Assembly: GCA_964598395.1 (NCBI GenBank)
Contig: CAZRBW010000084.1
Span: forward strand, 1-9,781
Source: CAXBDP01 sp964598395
Lineage (GTDB): Bacteria > Bacteroidota > Bacteroidia > Cytophagales > Cyclobacteriaceae
Reading direction: 5' to 3'
Length of the DNA stretch: 9,781 nucleotides
This document shows positions 1 through 5,802 of the stretch, piece by piece. Under the pieces are notes generated by a model. That model saw only the letters and a list, made by a program, of their open reading frames with translations. It did not search any database and was not told where the DNA came from. Both the position numbers and the translations under genes were made by a program. Within the stretch, counting starts at the first letter, position 1, and the number at the start of each line of letters is the position of its first letter.

Positions 1-138
1 TAACGGTGGTTACTGAATGTTGGTTAAAGATAAACTATTTTCTTTTCGATTAAAGATTTAGCCTAGGTTTAGGTGTCCAAATTATCAGCAAAATTTATAT
101 GGCCGTCTCAAAATATGCTATTTCCCAATACATGTTTT

Positions 139-166
139 AAACAAGCCAAAAATTTCAAGCTTGTTT
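139..166. repeat. Perfect 8-bp inverted repeat (hairpin)
   Basis: AAACAAGC at 139-146 is exactly complementary to GCTTGTTT at 159-166, with a 12-nt loop. No T tract follows on the plus strand (CCATAAAT), so a plus-strand intrinsic terminator is not well supported. On the minus strand the bases after the stem (TTAAAACATG) are T-poor after two Ts. It could be a weak terminator of a gene left of the window, a protein-binding site, or chance pairing in AT-rich DNA. Confidence 0.3.
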
Positions 167-172
167 CCATAA

Positions 173-204
173 ATTTACTTGGTGAATCATTAAGAAAAGT
201 AAAT
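173..204. repeat. Perfect 8-bp inverted repeat, 16-nt loop
   Basis: ATTTACTT at 173-180 is exactly complementary to AAGTAAAT at 197-204. It starts only seven bases after the preceding inverted repeat. The loop includes the small dyad TGAATCA. With such AT-rich arms and a long loop, an operator or chance is as likely as an RNA structure. Confidence 0.2.
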
Positions 205-222
205 AATTATCTTGAATAGACG

Positions 223-238
223 CTTAAAGTCTTAAAGT
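223..238. repeat. Tandem CTTAAAGT duplication
   Basis: Two adjacent identical copies of CTTAAAGT occupy 223-230 and 231-238, about 34 bp upstream of the candidate -7 promoter element of the aminotransferase gene. Adjacent direct octamers at that distance could be a regulator site, but a slippage duplication is equally possible and no regulator can be named. Confidence 0.3.
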
Positions 239-271
239 CAAAACTTTATATATTTCACTAGGGTTGAAAAT

Positions 272-279
272 TATTTTTG
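272..279 (+). promoter_or_regulatory. Candidate Bacteroidota -7 element
   Basis: TATTTTTG matches the Bacteroidota primary-sigma -7 consensus TAnnTTTG fully. It would start transcription about 20 nt before the ATG at 308, a usual leader length in this phylum. The -33 TTTG is not present at the best distance; the nearest resemblance is TTTA at 245-248, with a 23-nt spacer. The assignment therefore rests on the -7 element and its position only. Confidence 0.35.
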
Positions 280-307
280 ACTAAATTTTGAAACAAATAC
301 ACTAGCT

Positions 308-1432
308 ATGAAATTTTCAAGAAGACAATGGCTTAAAAGTGCTTCTCTTGCAAGTGGTGCAGCCTTTTTAACAGGCGCCGTTTCATTTCCTGCTTTATCA
401 GCAGAAGAAGTAAGAAAATTCAATCCAAGGCCTCTTGCGCAATTAGTGCAACTCGGATCAAATGAGAATCCTTATGGCCCCTCCTTAAAAGTACGAAAGG
501 CAATGGAAGATGCTTTTGATTTAGGTTGCCGCTATCCCTATTCATATAATCCCTCTCTACAAAAAATGATTGCTGACAAGGAAGGAGTTACTCCAGATCA
601 TATTGTGCTCCTTGCTGGATCAACCGAAGGATTGAAAATAGCTGGTATTACCTATGCAGGCCCAAGAGATGAGATAATATCTGGGCTTCCTACTTTTTTA
701 TCGATGATGACCTATGCCGAAACTTGGGGTGCAGACGTCAATTGGGTACCATTAGATAAGGATTTTAACTATGACCTTCCTGAGATTGAGAAGAGAATTA
801 CTTCGAAAACGAAATTGGTTTTTCTGTGCAATCCTAATAACCCAACTGGCAAATTGCTCCCAGCCAATGAGGTTCTTGATTTTTGTGAATCGGTAAGCCG
901 TAAAACAATGCTCTTTAGTGATGAAGCCTATTGCGATTATATAGAAGACCCAAATTACCCATCGATGACGAAATTAGTGAAAGAGGGTAAAAATGTGATC
1001 GTTTCAAAAACCTTATCCAAGGTATATGGAATAGCAGGAATTAGATTGGGATATTTGGTTGCCAGACCGGATATAGCTGCCAAACTTTCGGAAAGAGTGG
1101 TCGCAAATACCAATATTATGGCCATAGAGGCAGGAAAGGCCGCATTGGCTGATGATGAATTCTATTCTTTCAGCCTTGAAAAGAACAAACAAGCTCGCAA
1201 AATGATAGAGAAAACACTTGATGATCTCAAGCTGACTTACCAACCTTCTCAAGCAAATTTCGTGTTTTTCCATGCTAATCAAGACGCAAGAGATTTGGCA
1301 ACTAAAATGCGCAACAAAGGAATTATCGTTGGGAGACCATTCCCTCCATTAAATGATTGGTGCAGAGTGAGTACAGGAACGATTGAAGAAGTGCAGCTTT
1401 TCAATAATGCGCTTATTGAAGTGCTAGGCTAA
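308..1432 (+). CDS. Tat-exported HisC-like PLP aminotransferase
   Basis: This is a fold-type I PLP aminotransferase of the histidinol-phosphate aminotransferase (HisC) family, 374 residues, led by a twin-arginine signal. SRRQWLK at 4-10 is followed by a small-residue hydrophobic stretch to about residue 32 (FPALSA), so the mature enzyme of about 342 residues should fold in the cytoplasm with its cofactor and be exported. Family motifs are complete: SNENPYGPS (51-59), CNPNNPTG (174-181), DEAY (205-208, Asp to the pyridine nitrogen), the PLP lysine K238 in SKTLSKVYG, R246 in AGIRLG (phosphate contact) and R353 in WCRVSTGT (substrate carboxylate). The true substrate is unknown. Export argues against a role in histidine biosynthesis, and no other his gene is in the window. 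The ATG is the only start that retains the Tat signal. The GNAT gene follows by 10 nt, suggesting cotranscription. Confidence 0.9.
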   Translation: MKFSRRQWLKSASLASGAAFLTGAVSFPALSAEEVRKFNPRPLAQLVQLGSNENPYGPSLKVRKAMEDAFDLGCRYPYSYNPSLQKMIADKEGVTPDHIVLLAGSTEGLKIAGITYAGPRDEIISGLPTFLSMMTYAETWGADVNWVPLDKDFNYDLPEIEKRITSKTKLVFLCNPNNPTGKLLPANEVLDFCESVSRKTMLFSDEAYCDYIEDPNYPSMTKLVKEGKNVIVSKTLSKVYGIAGIRLGYLVARPDIAAKLSERVVANTNIMAIEAGKAALADDEFYSFSLEKNKQARKMIEKTLDDLKLTYQPSQANFVFFHANQDARDLATKMRNKGIIVGRPFPPLNDWCRVSTGTIEEVQLFNNALIEVLG

Positions 1433-1442
1433 TCATTGCGAA

Positions 1443-2003
1443 ATGATAGATTTTAACCTCAGGCTGGAGAATGAAGTAGTGCTTCTAAGACCCTTAGAAG
1501 AAAAAGATTTTTTGAGTCTATTAAGCTACACATCAGATCCTGATATGTGGAAATTTTATACTCATGATTTATCTACTTTAGAAGGTTTAAAAGTTTGGGC
1601 AGAACCAGCATTTCAACATCAAAGACTTCAATTTATTATCATCTATAAAGAAACTGACCTCCCAATCGGTAGTACTGGCTTTGGAAATATTTCAGAAAGA
1701 GACAGTCGACTAGAATTAGGCTGGACATGGCTTGCAAAAGATTTTCAAGGAAAGAAAATAAACAATCAAGTGAAGAAACTAATGCTCAGTTATTGCTTTG
1801 ATGCGCTGGATCTTGACCGGGTTGAATTCAAAACTGACGTACTAAATATTCAAGCCAGAAAATCTTTGAAAAATATTGGAGCAACTGAAGAGGGCATTTT
1901 AAGAAGCCATACTCTTATGACTAATGAGAGAAGAAGAGATACAATTTATTACAGCATCCTCAAGTCTGAATGGGAAAATATCAAAAGAAATAATAATTGG
2001 TAA
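1443..2003 (+). CDS. GNAT N-acetyltransferase, RimJ/RimL type
   Basis: This 186-residue protein belongs to the GNAT superfamily, in the subgroup related to ribosomal-protein alanine acetyltransferases RimJ/RimL. The N-terminal LRLENEVVLLRPLEEKD (6-22) is the usual first strand and helix. ELGWTWLAKDFQGKK (91-105) is the acetyl-CoA loop region, RVEFKTDVLNIQARKSL (126-142) is the characteristic strand and helix, followed by NIGATEEGILRSH (144-156) and RRDTIYYSILKSEW (164-177). Relatives usually read WGKGIN or QGTGLN in the pyrophosphate loop; here it is QGKKIN, with K105 at the second glycine position. Otherwise the domain is full length. It would acetylate an amine or N-terminus in the cytoplasm, but the substrate cannot be deduced. 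The 10-nt gap behind the aminotransferase suggests one transcript, although the partner carries an export signal. Confidence 0.88.
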   Translation: MIDFNLRLENEVVLLRPLEEKDFLSLLSYTSDPDMWKFYTHDLSTLEGLKVWAEPAFQHQRLQFIIIYKETDLPIGSTGFGNISERDSRLELGWTWLAKDFQGKKINNQVKKLMLSYCFDALDLDRVEFKTDVLNIQARKSLKNIGATEEGILRSHTLMTNERRRDTIYYSILKSEWENIKRNNNW

Positions 2004-2069
2004 GAAATTGATCGCTAGTATCTGCCATTATAATTAGTAAAATAAACCATTTGATACGCATAAACTTTA

Positions 2070-2115
2070 TTGAAGAAAAGCCACCAGTTTAGGTATAAAA
2101 ACCCAAACTAATGGC
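2070..2115 (-). terminator. Intrinsic terminator for tex transcript
   Basis: On the minus strand GCCATTAGTTTGGGT (2115-2101) pairs along 15 positions with ACCTAAACTGGTGGC (2094-2080) around a 6-nt loop, and TTTTCTTCA follows directly. Three positions are G-U wobbles in minus-strand RNA; the same three are C-A or A-C mismatches in plus-strand RNA, where no T tract follows either. The structure therefore fits only termination of minus-strand transcripts, meaning tex. It lies about 190 nt beyond the tex stop codon, leaving a long 3' untranslated region. Confidence 0.7.
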
Positions 2116-2141
2116 CTGCAATATCTGATTCATTCCAAGGT

Positions 2142-2170
2142 CAATTAGACAACTATTTGTTTGTCAATTG
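2142..2170. repeat. Imperfect hairpin in tex 3' region
   Basis: CAATT-A-GACAA (2142-2152) pairs with TTGTC-AATTG (2161-2170), giving ten base pairs with one bulged A and an 8-nt loop. Neither flank has a T tract, so it is not a standard intrinsic terminator. In a tex transcript that reads to the terminator at 2070-2115 it would be part of the 3' untranslated region, where it could slow 3' decay. Chance remains possible. Confidence 0.35.
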
Positions 2171-2301
2171 GTATTCTTTAGCTACTAATTTAGTGAATTT
2201 GTCTTTTTAAAATCTTGATTTTCAATGGTTAATTTTAAGTACTGAATAAAATTACCATCATTCTAAATAAGAAAAAAACGCCACTTTTCAACTATCATTC
2301 C

Positions 2302-4515
2302 TCAAGAAAACCTCCTTTTCAAACCATCCAAATCAATGCTCTTTTCCTCCCGCTTTTGTTCCACTTTTCTTGGCGCTTCTTTCTTTCCATAAGGATCGGA
2401 TTTCATCGAAAGGGCAATTCGCTTTCTTTTCAAATCTACTTCCATTACAGTCACCTTTACCTTCTGATTTACCTTTACAATCTCCATCGGGTCTTTCACA
2501 AATCTATCTGAAAGCTGACTGATATGCACCAAACCATCCTGATGTACACCAACATCCACAAACACTCCGAAGTTGGTGATATTGGTGATTATGCCTGGCA
2601 ATACCATCCCAATTCTTAAATCCTCTGGACTGTTAATCGCATCATCAAATTGGAATGCTTCGAAATTTTGTCTTGGATCGCGACCTGGTTTTTCCAGCTC
2701 GGCGATTATATCCTTTAAGGTTGGCAAGCCAACATCCTCTGTGATGTAGTTTTCAAGCTTAATTCGCTTTCTAAGATTTGCATCATTTATCAAATCTTTC
2801 ACAGAAACGCCTAAATCAGCTGCCATTTGCTCTACCAATTCGTAGCGTTCGGGATGGACTGCGCTGGCATCAAGTGGGTTTTTAGCTCCTATAATTCTTA
2901 AAAATCCTGCCGATTGCTCAAAGGCTTTTTCACCTAATCGTGGCACTTTTTTCAGTGCTTTTCTATCTTTAAATGGACCGTTTTCCTCTCGATAGCTTAC
3001 GATATTTTTGGCCAACTGCGGACCCAATCCAGATACATAAGAGAGCAATGGCCCGGAAGCAGTATTCAAATCGACACCCACTGCATTCACGCAACTGACT
3101 ACGGTATCATCCAAACTAAGCTTTAATTGATTTTGATCCACATCATGTTGGTATTGACCCACACCAATAGATTTCGGATCAATTTTCACCAATTCGGCCA
3201 AGGGATCCATCAGTCGGCGACCGATTGATACTGCGCCTCTTACTGTAAGATCATAATCTGGAAATTCCTCGCGCGCTACATCCGATGCTGAATAAATCGA
3301 TGCCCCACTTTCATTTACCTGAACAATCGCCACTTTTGATGGCAAACCCAATGCTTTAAAATAACGCTCCGTTTCTCTACCTGCTGTTCCATTTCCAATT
3401 GCTACAGCTTCAAATTCATACTTTTCATACAATGCCTTGATTATCCTGTCGGCATTGCGCGTATCATTTTGAGGTGGATTTGGGTAAATTGTTGTATTCT
3501 CAATCAGCTTTCCTTGCTTATTCAAATACACTACTTTGCAACCTGTTCTGAATCCTGGATCTACCGCCAATATTTTCTTTTCGCCAAGTGGTGATGATAA
3601 TAGCAGTTCCCTCAGATTATTAGCAAACACTCTAATTGCCTCTTCATCTGCAAGAATTTTGGATTGCATCCTAGCTTCTGTCTCCAAGCTTGGCTTCAAT
3701 AGCCTTTTGTAGGAATCTCTCGCCGCCTTTTCTACTTCTTCAGAGCTTGGCCCACTACCCAAAACAAATAGATTATTAAGCGCAAATAGAGCTGTTCCTT
3801 CTTCTGGAGAAATATCTACAGACAATATCATTTCCTTTTCGCCACGACGTAATGCAAGCAATCTATGCGATGGTATGTTTCTAAAACTCTCTTGCCAATC
3901 GAAGTAATCTTTATACTTTTGGCCTTCCTCCTCTTTGCCTGAAATCAGCTTGGAAGTGATAATTGCTTCATCCATAAATAGCTTGCGAAGAGACGCGCGA
4001 GCATCAGCATTCTCATTGATCCACTCTGCCATTATATCTCTAGCACCTTGTAATGCTTGATCTGTGGTTTCTACACCTTTTTCCACATCTACAAAAGCAA
4101 CAGCTTCAGCTTGAGGATCGATTGATGGCGACTGATCAAAAATAAGCTGCGCTAGAGGTTCTAATCCTGCTTCGCGGGCAATAGTGGCTTTGGTTCTACG
4201 GCGTGGCTTGTAGGGAAGATAGATATCTTCCAATTCCGACATGGTTTCGGCCATGTTGATACGAGACTTGAGTTCATCGGTCATTTTACCCTGATCCTCA
4301 ATACTCTTAAGGATTGCCTCCCGCCTTTTGTCAAGCTCGCGGAGTTGAGTAATTCTATCTCTGATATTCATGATCTGGACTTCATCCAAATCTCCAGTAC
4401 GTTCTTTTCTATATCTGGAAATAAATGGGACAGTTGCTCCCTCATCTAATAAATCTACTGTGGCTTTTACTTGGTTGGGTCTTATGCCAAGTTCAAAAGC
4501 TATTTTATCAATCAT
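2302..4515 (-). CDS. tex: Tex family RNA-binding transcription accessory protein
   Basis: Tex is a conserved cytoplasmic nucleic-acid-binding protein linked to transcription and RNA handling. Residue numbers here count from the ATG. The helical Tex N-terminal region begins with IAFELGIRPNQV and GATVPFISRYRKERTG (26-41). A YqgF/RNase H-like fold starts at ILAVDPGFRTGCKV (about 315-328) and includes AIGNGTAGRETE (372-383). A helix-hairpin-helix segment follows, VGVDLNTASGPLLSYV then GLGPQLAKNIVSYR (about 479-509). The S1 domain at about 634-707 contains ITNFGVFVDVG and DGLVHISQLSD. The tail is short and basic. A TTG two codons upstream (4521) also opens the frame, but the ATG at 4515 gives the usual family N-terminus. 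The length of 737 residues is typical. It is probably transcribed alone, 93 nt after the NTF2-like gene, and ends at the terminator at 2070-2115. Confidence 0.95.
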   Translation of the reverse strand: MIDKIAFELGIRPNQVKATVDLLDEGATVPFISRYRKERTGDLDEVQIMNIRDRITQLRELDKRREAILKSIEDQGKMTDELKSRINMAETMSELEDIYLPYKPRRRTKATIAREAGLEPLAQLIFDQSPSIDPQAEAVAFVDVEKGVETTDQALQGARDIMAEWINENADARASLRKLFMDEAIITSKLISGKEEEGQKYKDYFDWQESFRNIPSHRLLALRRGEKEMILSVDISPEEGTALFALNNLFVLGSGPSSEEVEKAARDSYKRLLKPSLETEARMQSKILADEEAIRVFANNLRELLLSSPLGEKKILAVDPGFRTGCKVVYLNKQGKLIENTTIYPNPPQNDTRNADRIIKALYEKYEFEAVAIGNGTAGRETERYFKALGLPSKVAIVQVNESGASIYSASDVAREEFPDYDLTVRGAVSIGRRLMDPLAELVKIDPKSIGVGQYQHDVDQNQLKLSLDDTVVSCVNAVGVDLNTASGPLLSYVSGLGPQLAKNIVSYREENGPFKDRKALKKVPRLGEKAFEQSAGFLRIIGAKNPLDASAVHPERYELVEQMAADLGVSVKDLINDANLRKRIKLENYITEDVGLPTLKDIIAELEKPGRDPRQNFEAFQFDDAINSPEDLRIGMVLPGIITNITNFGVFVDVGVHQDGLVHISQLSDRFVKDPMEIVKVNQKVKVTVMEVDLKRKRIALSMKSDPYGKKEAPRKVEQKREEKSIDLDGLKRRFS

Positions 4516-4539
4516 GTTCAAATTTTTAAAAATAGGAGG

Positions 4540-4569
4540 CGAAATTACGTATTCGAATAGAATATGAAA
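4540..4569 (-). promoter_or_regulatory. Weak candidate promoter of tex
   Basis: On the minus strand TTTC (4569-4566), an 18-nt spacer and TAATTTCG (4547-4540) resemble the Bacteroidota promoter TTTG-N19-TAnnTTTG with one mismatch in each box. It would give a leader of about 20 nt before the tex ATG. Position supports it; sequence support is modest. Confidence 0.25.
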
Positions 4570-4570
4570 T

Positions 4571-4603
4571 AAAAAAAACTAATGGATTGAATTAAGCTTC
4601 AAT
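4571..4603 (-). terminator. Possible weak terminator after NTF2-like gene
   Basis: In minus-strand RNA ATTGAA (4603-4598) pairs perfectly with TTCAAT (4591-4586) around a 6-nt loop. A T8 run (4578-4571) follows, but only after a 7-nt gap. The stem is short and AT-rich and begins just six bases past the stop codon of the NTF2-like gene. It may reduce readthrough into tex; the gap makes efficient termination doubtful. Confidence 0.3.
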
Positions 4604-4608
4604 TCTAA

Positions 4609-5154
4609 TTAATCTCTACGGATGATATAAGCGGGAGGTAAAGTAAATCCGTCATTCTCTGAACTCCAATAAATATTCATCACATACCATCTTCCATCCA
4701 TATTCAATAATTGAATACTATTAATTCCTCTATTTGTTGGCGGGCCATCCTTAAATTCCCGAGTTTCATAGGTGCTCCATACATGAGCAATTGCACCAAA
4801 TTGCTCCACTACTCTATTGAGCTCTACTTCATAGAAACCCACATTCGATCGGGAAGCGACAAAATTTTCTTGATACGATTTTGAACTATAATAATCATAG
4901 CCTTTTTTCGAACGCGATTTATTGGTGCTGGTGGCAATCAATTTCGCATCTTCCGTGAATAAATTATAAAACCTATTCCAGTCTCTTGCTTCACCAGTCT
5001 CGCCTGAAATCACGTCGTAAAGTGCGATCAGAATACTATTTATGTCCTTAGTGTCATTGGTGTAATCTGGTCTTGCAACCTGCCTTGTAACTTGTGCTTG
5101 GGTAGAAGCAGAAAAAATAAAAATTAATGCTAGGGTAAAGAATGTTTTGCGCAT
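4609..5154 (-). CDS. Secreted NTF2-like (SnoaL-type) protein, function unknown
   Basis: The 181-residue product begins with a Sec signal: a basic MRK, a hydrophobic core TFFTLALIFIFSA and a likely cleavage after STQA (residue 20). The mature part resembles the NTF2-like/SnoaL cone fold: an early helix with LIALYDVISGETGEARDWNR (42-61), then FYNLFTEDAKLIAT (62-75), a middle strand region VGFYEVELNRVV (105-116), and C-terminal strands HVWSTYETRE (124-133), GINSIQLLNMDGRWYVMNIYW (143-163). The order of helices then curved strands, ending in a W-Y-V-x-x-I-Y-W strand, is typical of small NTF2-like proteins. This superfamily covers enzymes and plain ligand-binding proteins, and no catalytic Asp/His set is clear, so no reaction is assigned. 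It probably lies in the periplasm or is surface-exposed. It is divergent from the TlpA-like gene, with a 69-bp spacer. Confidence 0.8.
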   Translation of the reverse strand: MRKTFFTLALIFIFSASTQAQVTRQVARPDYTNDTKDINSILIALYDVISGETGEARDWNRFYNLFTEDAKLIATSTNKSRSKKGYDYYSSKSYQENFVASRSNVGFYEVELNRVVEQFGAIAHVWSTYETREFKDGPPTNRGINSIQLLNMDGRWYVMNIYWSSENDGFTLPPAYIIRRD

Positions 5155-5188
5155 GTTTATTGTAATCTGATTTGATTGCTGAATTTAC

Positions 5189-5220
5189 GAAATCTACTCT
5201 CCTATTACTAATTATCCAAA
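5189..5220 (-). promoter_or_regulatory. Bacteroidota-type promoter of NTF2-like gene
   Basis: On the minus strand TTTG (5220-5217) is followed by 20 nt and then TAGATTTC (5196-5189). The consensus for the phylum's primary sigma factor is TTTG, about 19-20 nt, TAnnTTTG, so only the last base of the -7 box differs. Predicted transcription starts about 30 nt before the ATG at 5154. The -33 box sits four bases before the tlpA-like start codon on the other strand. Confidence 0.6.
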
Positions 5221-5223
5221 AAT

Positions 5224-5802
5224 ATGAAACGTGTTCACCCTGCTGTTGAAATAGGTATTATGGTTGCCATCATGTTAGGGATATATTTAGCTGGCTGGCA
5301 CACTGAGGTAATTGGTAGAATTCAACAGGTTTTCCTGAAAACAGGAATATTCTCTCCATCGGAGCTTCCCAAAAGTGCCTACAAAACCATTGAAGGCGAT
5401 TTTGAAATGGTGGATTTGAAAGGAAATAAATTGAGCCTTGAAGATTTGAAAGGTAAAATCGTATTTATCAATTTTTGGGCTAGCTGGTGCCCGCCCTGTG
5501 TAGCTGAAATGCCAGATATCAATCAACTTTACAATGATTATAAAGGCAAGGACATTGCTTTTCTGTTGGTTAATCTGGATTCAGACAGAGAGAAAATGAC
5601 GAAATTTTTGAATCGTAAAGATTTTGATTTTGCCACTTATATTCCATTGAGCTTGGTTCCTAATCAGTTGAAAAGCCAAAGTATCCCAGCTACTTTTGTT
5701 TTAGATAGAAATGGCCAAATAGTTCTTGAGCATTTCGGAATGGCCTCTTATAATAATGACGATTTTAGATTTTGGCTCGATGAGCTTATTGAGGAGATTT
5801 AA
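5224..5802 (+). CDS. Membrane-anchored TlpA-like thiol-disulfide oxidoreductase
   Basis: This thioredoxin-fold protein of 192 residues has an N-terminal membrane anchor (about 7-24, VEIGIMVAIMLGIYLAGW), so the catalytic domain should face the periplasm. The redox motif is WASWCPPC (85-92) with cysteines C89 and C92. The cis-proline is P155 in SIPATFVLD (153-161). The TlpA/ResA-type start of the domain, FEMVDLKGNKLSLEDLKGKIVFINFW (60-85), precedes it. Family members reduce disulfides in apocytochrome c or other exported proteins. No cytochrome maturation gene is present here, so the partner is unknown. The ATG follows a near-bare 69-bp divergent spacer with no Shine-Dalgarno sequence. The last 17 bp overlap the end of the convergent glycerate kinase gene. 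Confidence 0.92.
   Translation: MKRVHPAVEIGIMVAIMLGIYLAGWHTEVIGRIQQVFLKTGIFSPSELPKSAYKTIEGDFEMVDLKGNKLSLEDLKGKIVFINFWASWCPPCVAEMPDINQLYNDYKGKDIAFLLVNLDSDREKMTKFLNRKDFDFATYIPLSLVPNQLKSQSIPATFVLDRNGQIVLEHFGMASYNNDDFRFWLDELIEEI

Larger units (their letters stand above)
1..307. other. Upstream intergenic region, no gene seen
   Basis: This AT-rich stretch precedes the aminotransferase gene, and no open frame in it resembles a protein. It holds two perfect 8-bp inverted repeats (139-166 and 173-204), a tandem CTTAAAGT duplication (223-238), two copies of TTAAAGAT (24-31 and 50-57) and a candidate promoter near 272-279, all but the TTAAAGAT pair listed separately. A TAA at 1-3 could in principle end a gene lying left of the window, but nothing shows which frame is used. 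No riboswitch, tRNA or insertion-sequence end is recognisable. Confidence 0.6.
2004..2301. other. Convergent spacer between GNAT and tex
   Basis: No protein-coding frame is convincing here. The spacer holds the minus-strand terminator at 2070-2115, an imperfect hairpin at 2142-2170, a short AT dyad (AAAATC 2209-2214, GATTTT 2217-2222) and a run of seven A at 2272-2278, which reads as T7 on the minus strand about 25 nt after the tex stop. No T-tract hairpin was found for the plus-strand GNAT transcript. Confidence 0.6.

Noticed and set aside
1013..1282. Minus-strand open frame of 89 codons inside the aminotransferase gene
   Set aside because: It overlaps the PLP-lysine region of a clearly coding plus-strand gene and resembles no family.
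2207..2238. TTAAAAT/ATTTTAA and AAAATC/GATTTT dyads in the convergent spacer
   Set aside because: The stems are all or nearly all A-T, with no adjacent T tract on the plus strand; chance pairing is expected in such AT-rich DNA, so no plus-strand terminator is called.
4533..4538. AGGAGG on the plus strand, a perfect Shine-Dalgarno core
   Set aside because: No plausible plus-strand start codon and gene follow; the sequence is in the leader of the minus-strand tex gene, where it reads CCTCCT.
4370..4567. Plus-strand open frame of 65 codons across the 5' end of tex
   Set aside because: It is antisense to the conserved N-terminal codons of tex and has low-complexity composition without recognisable features.
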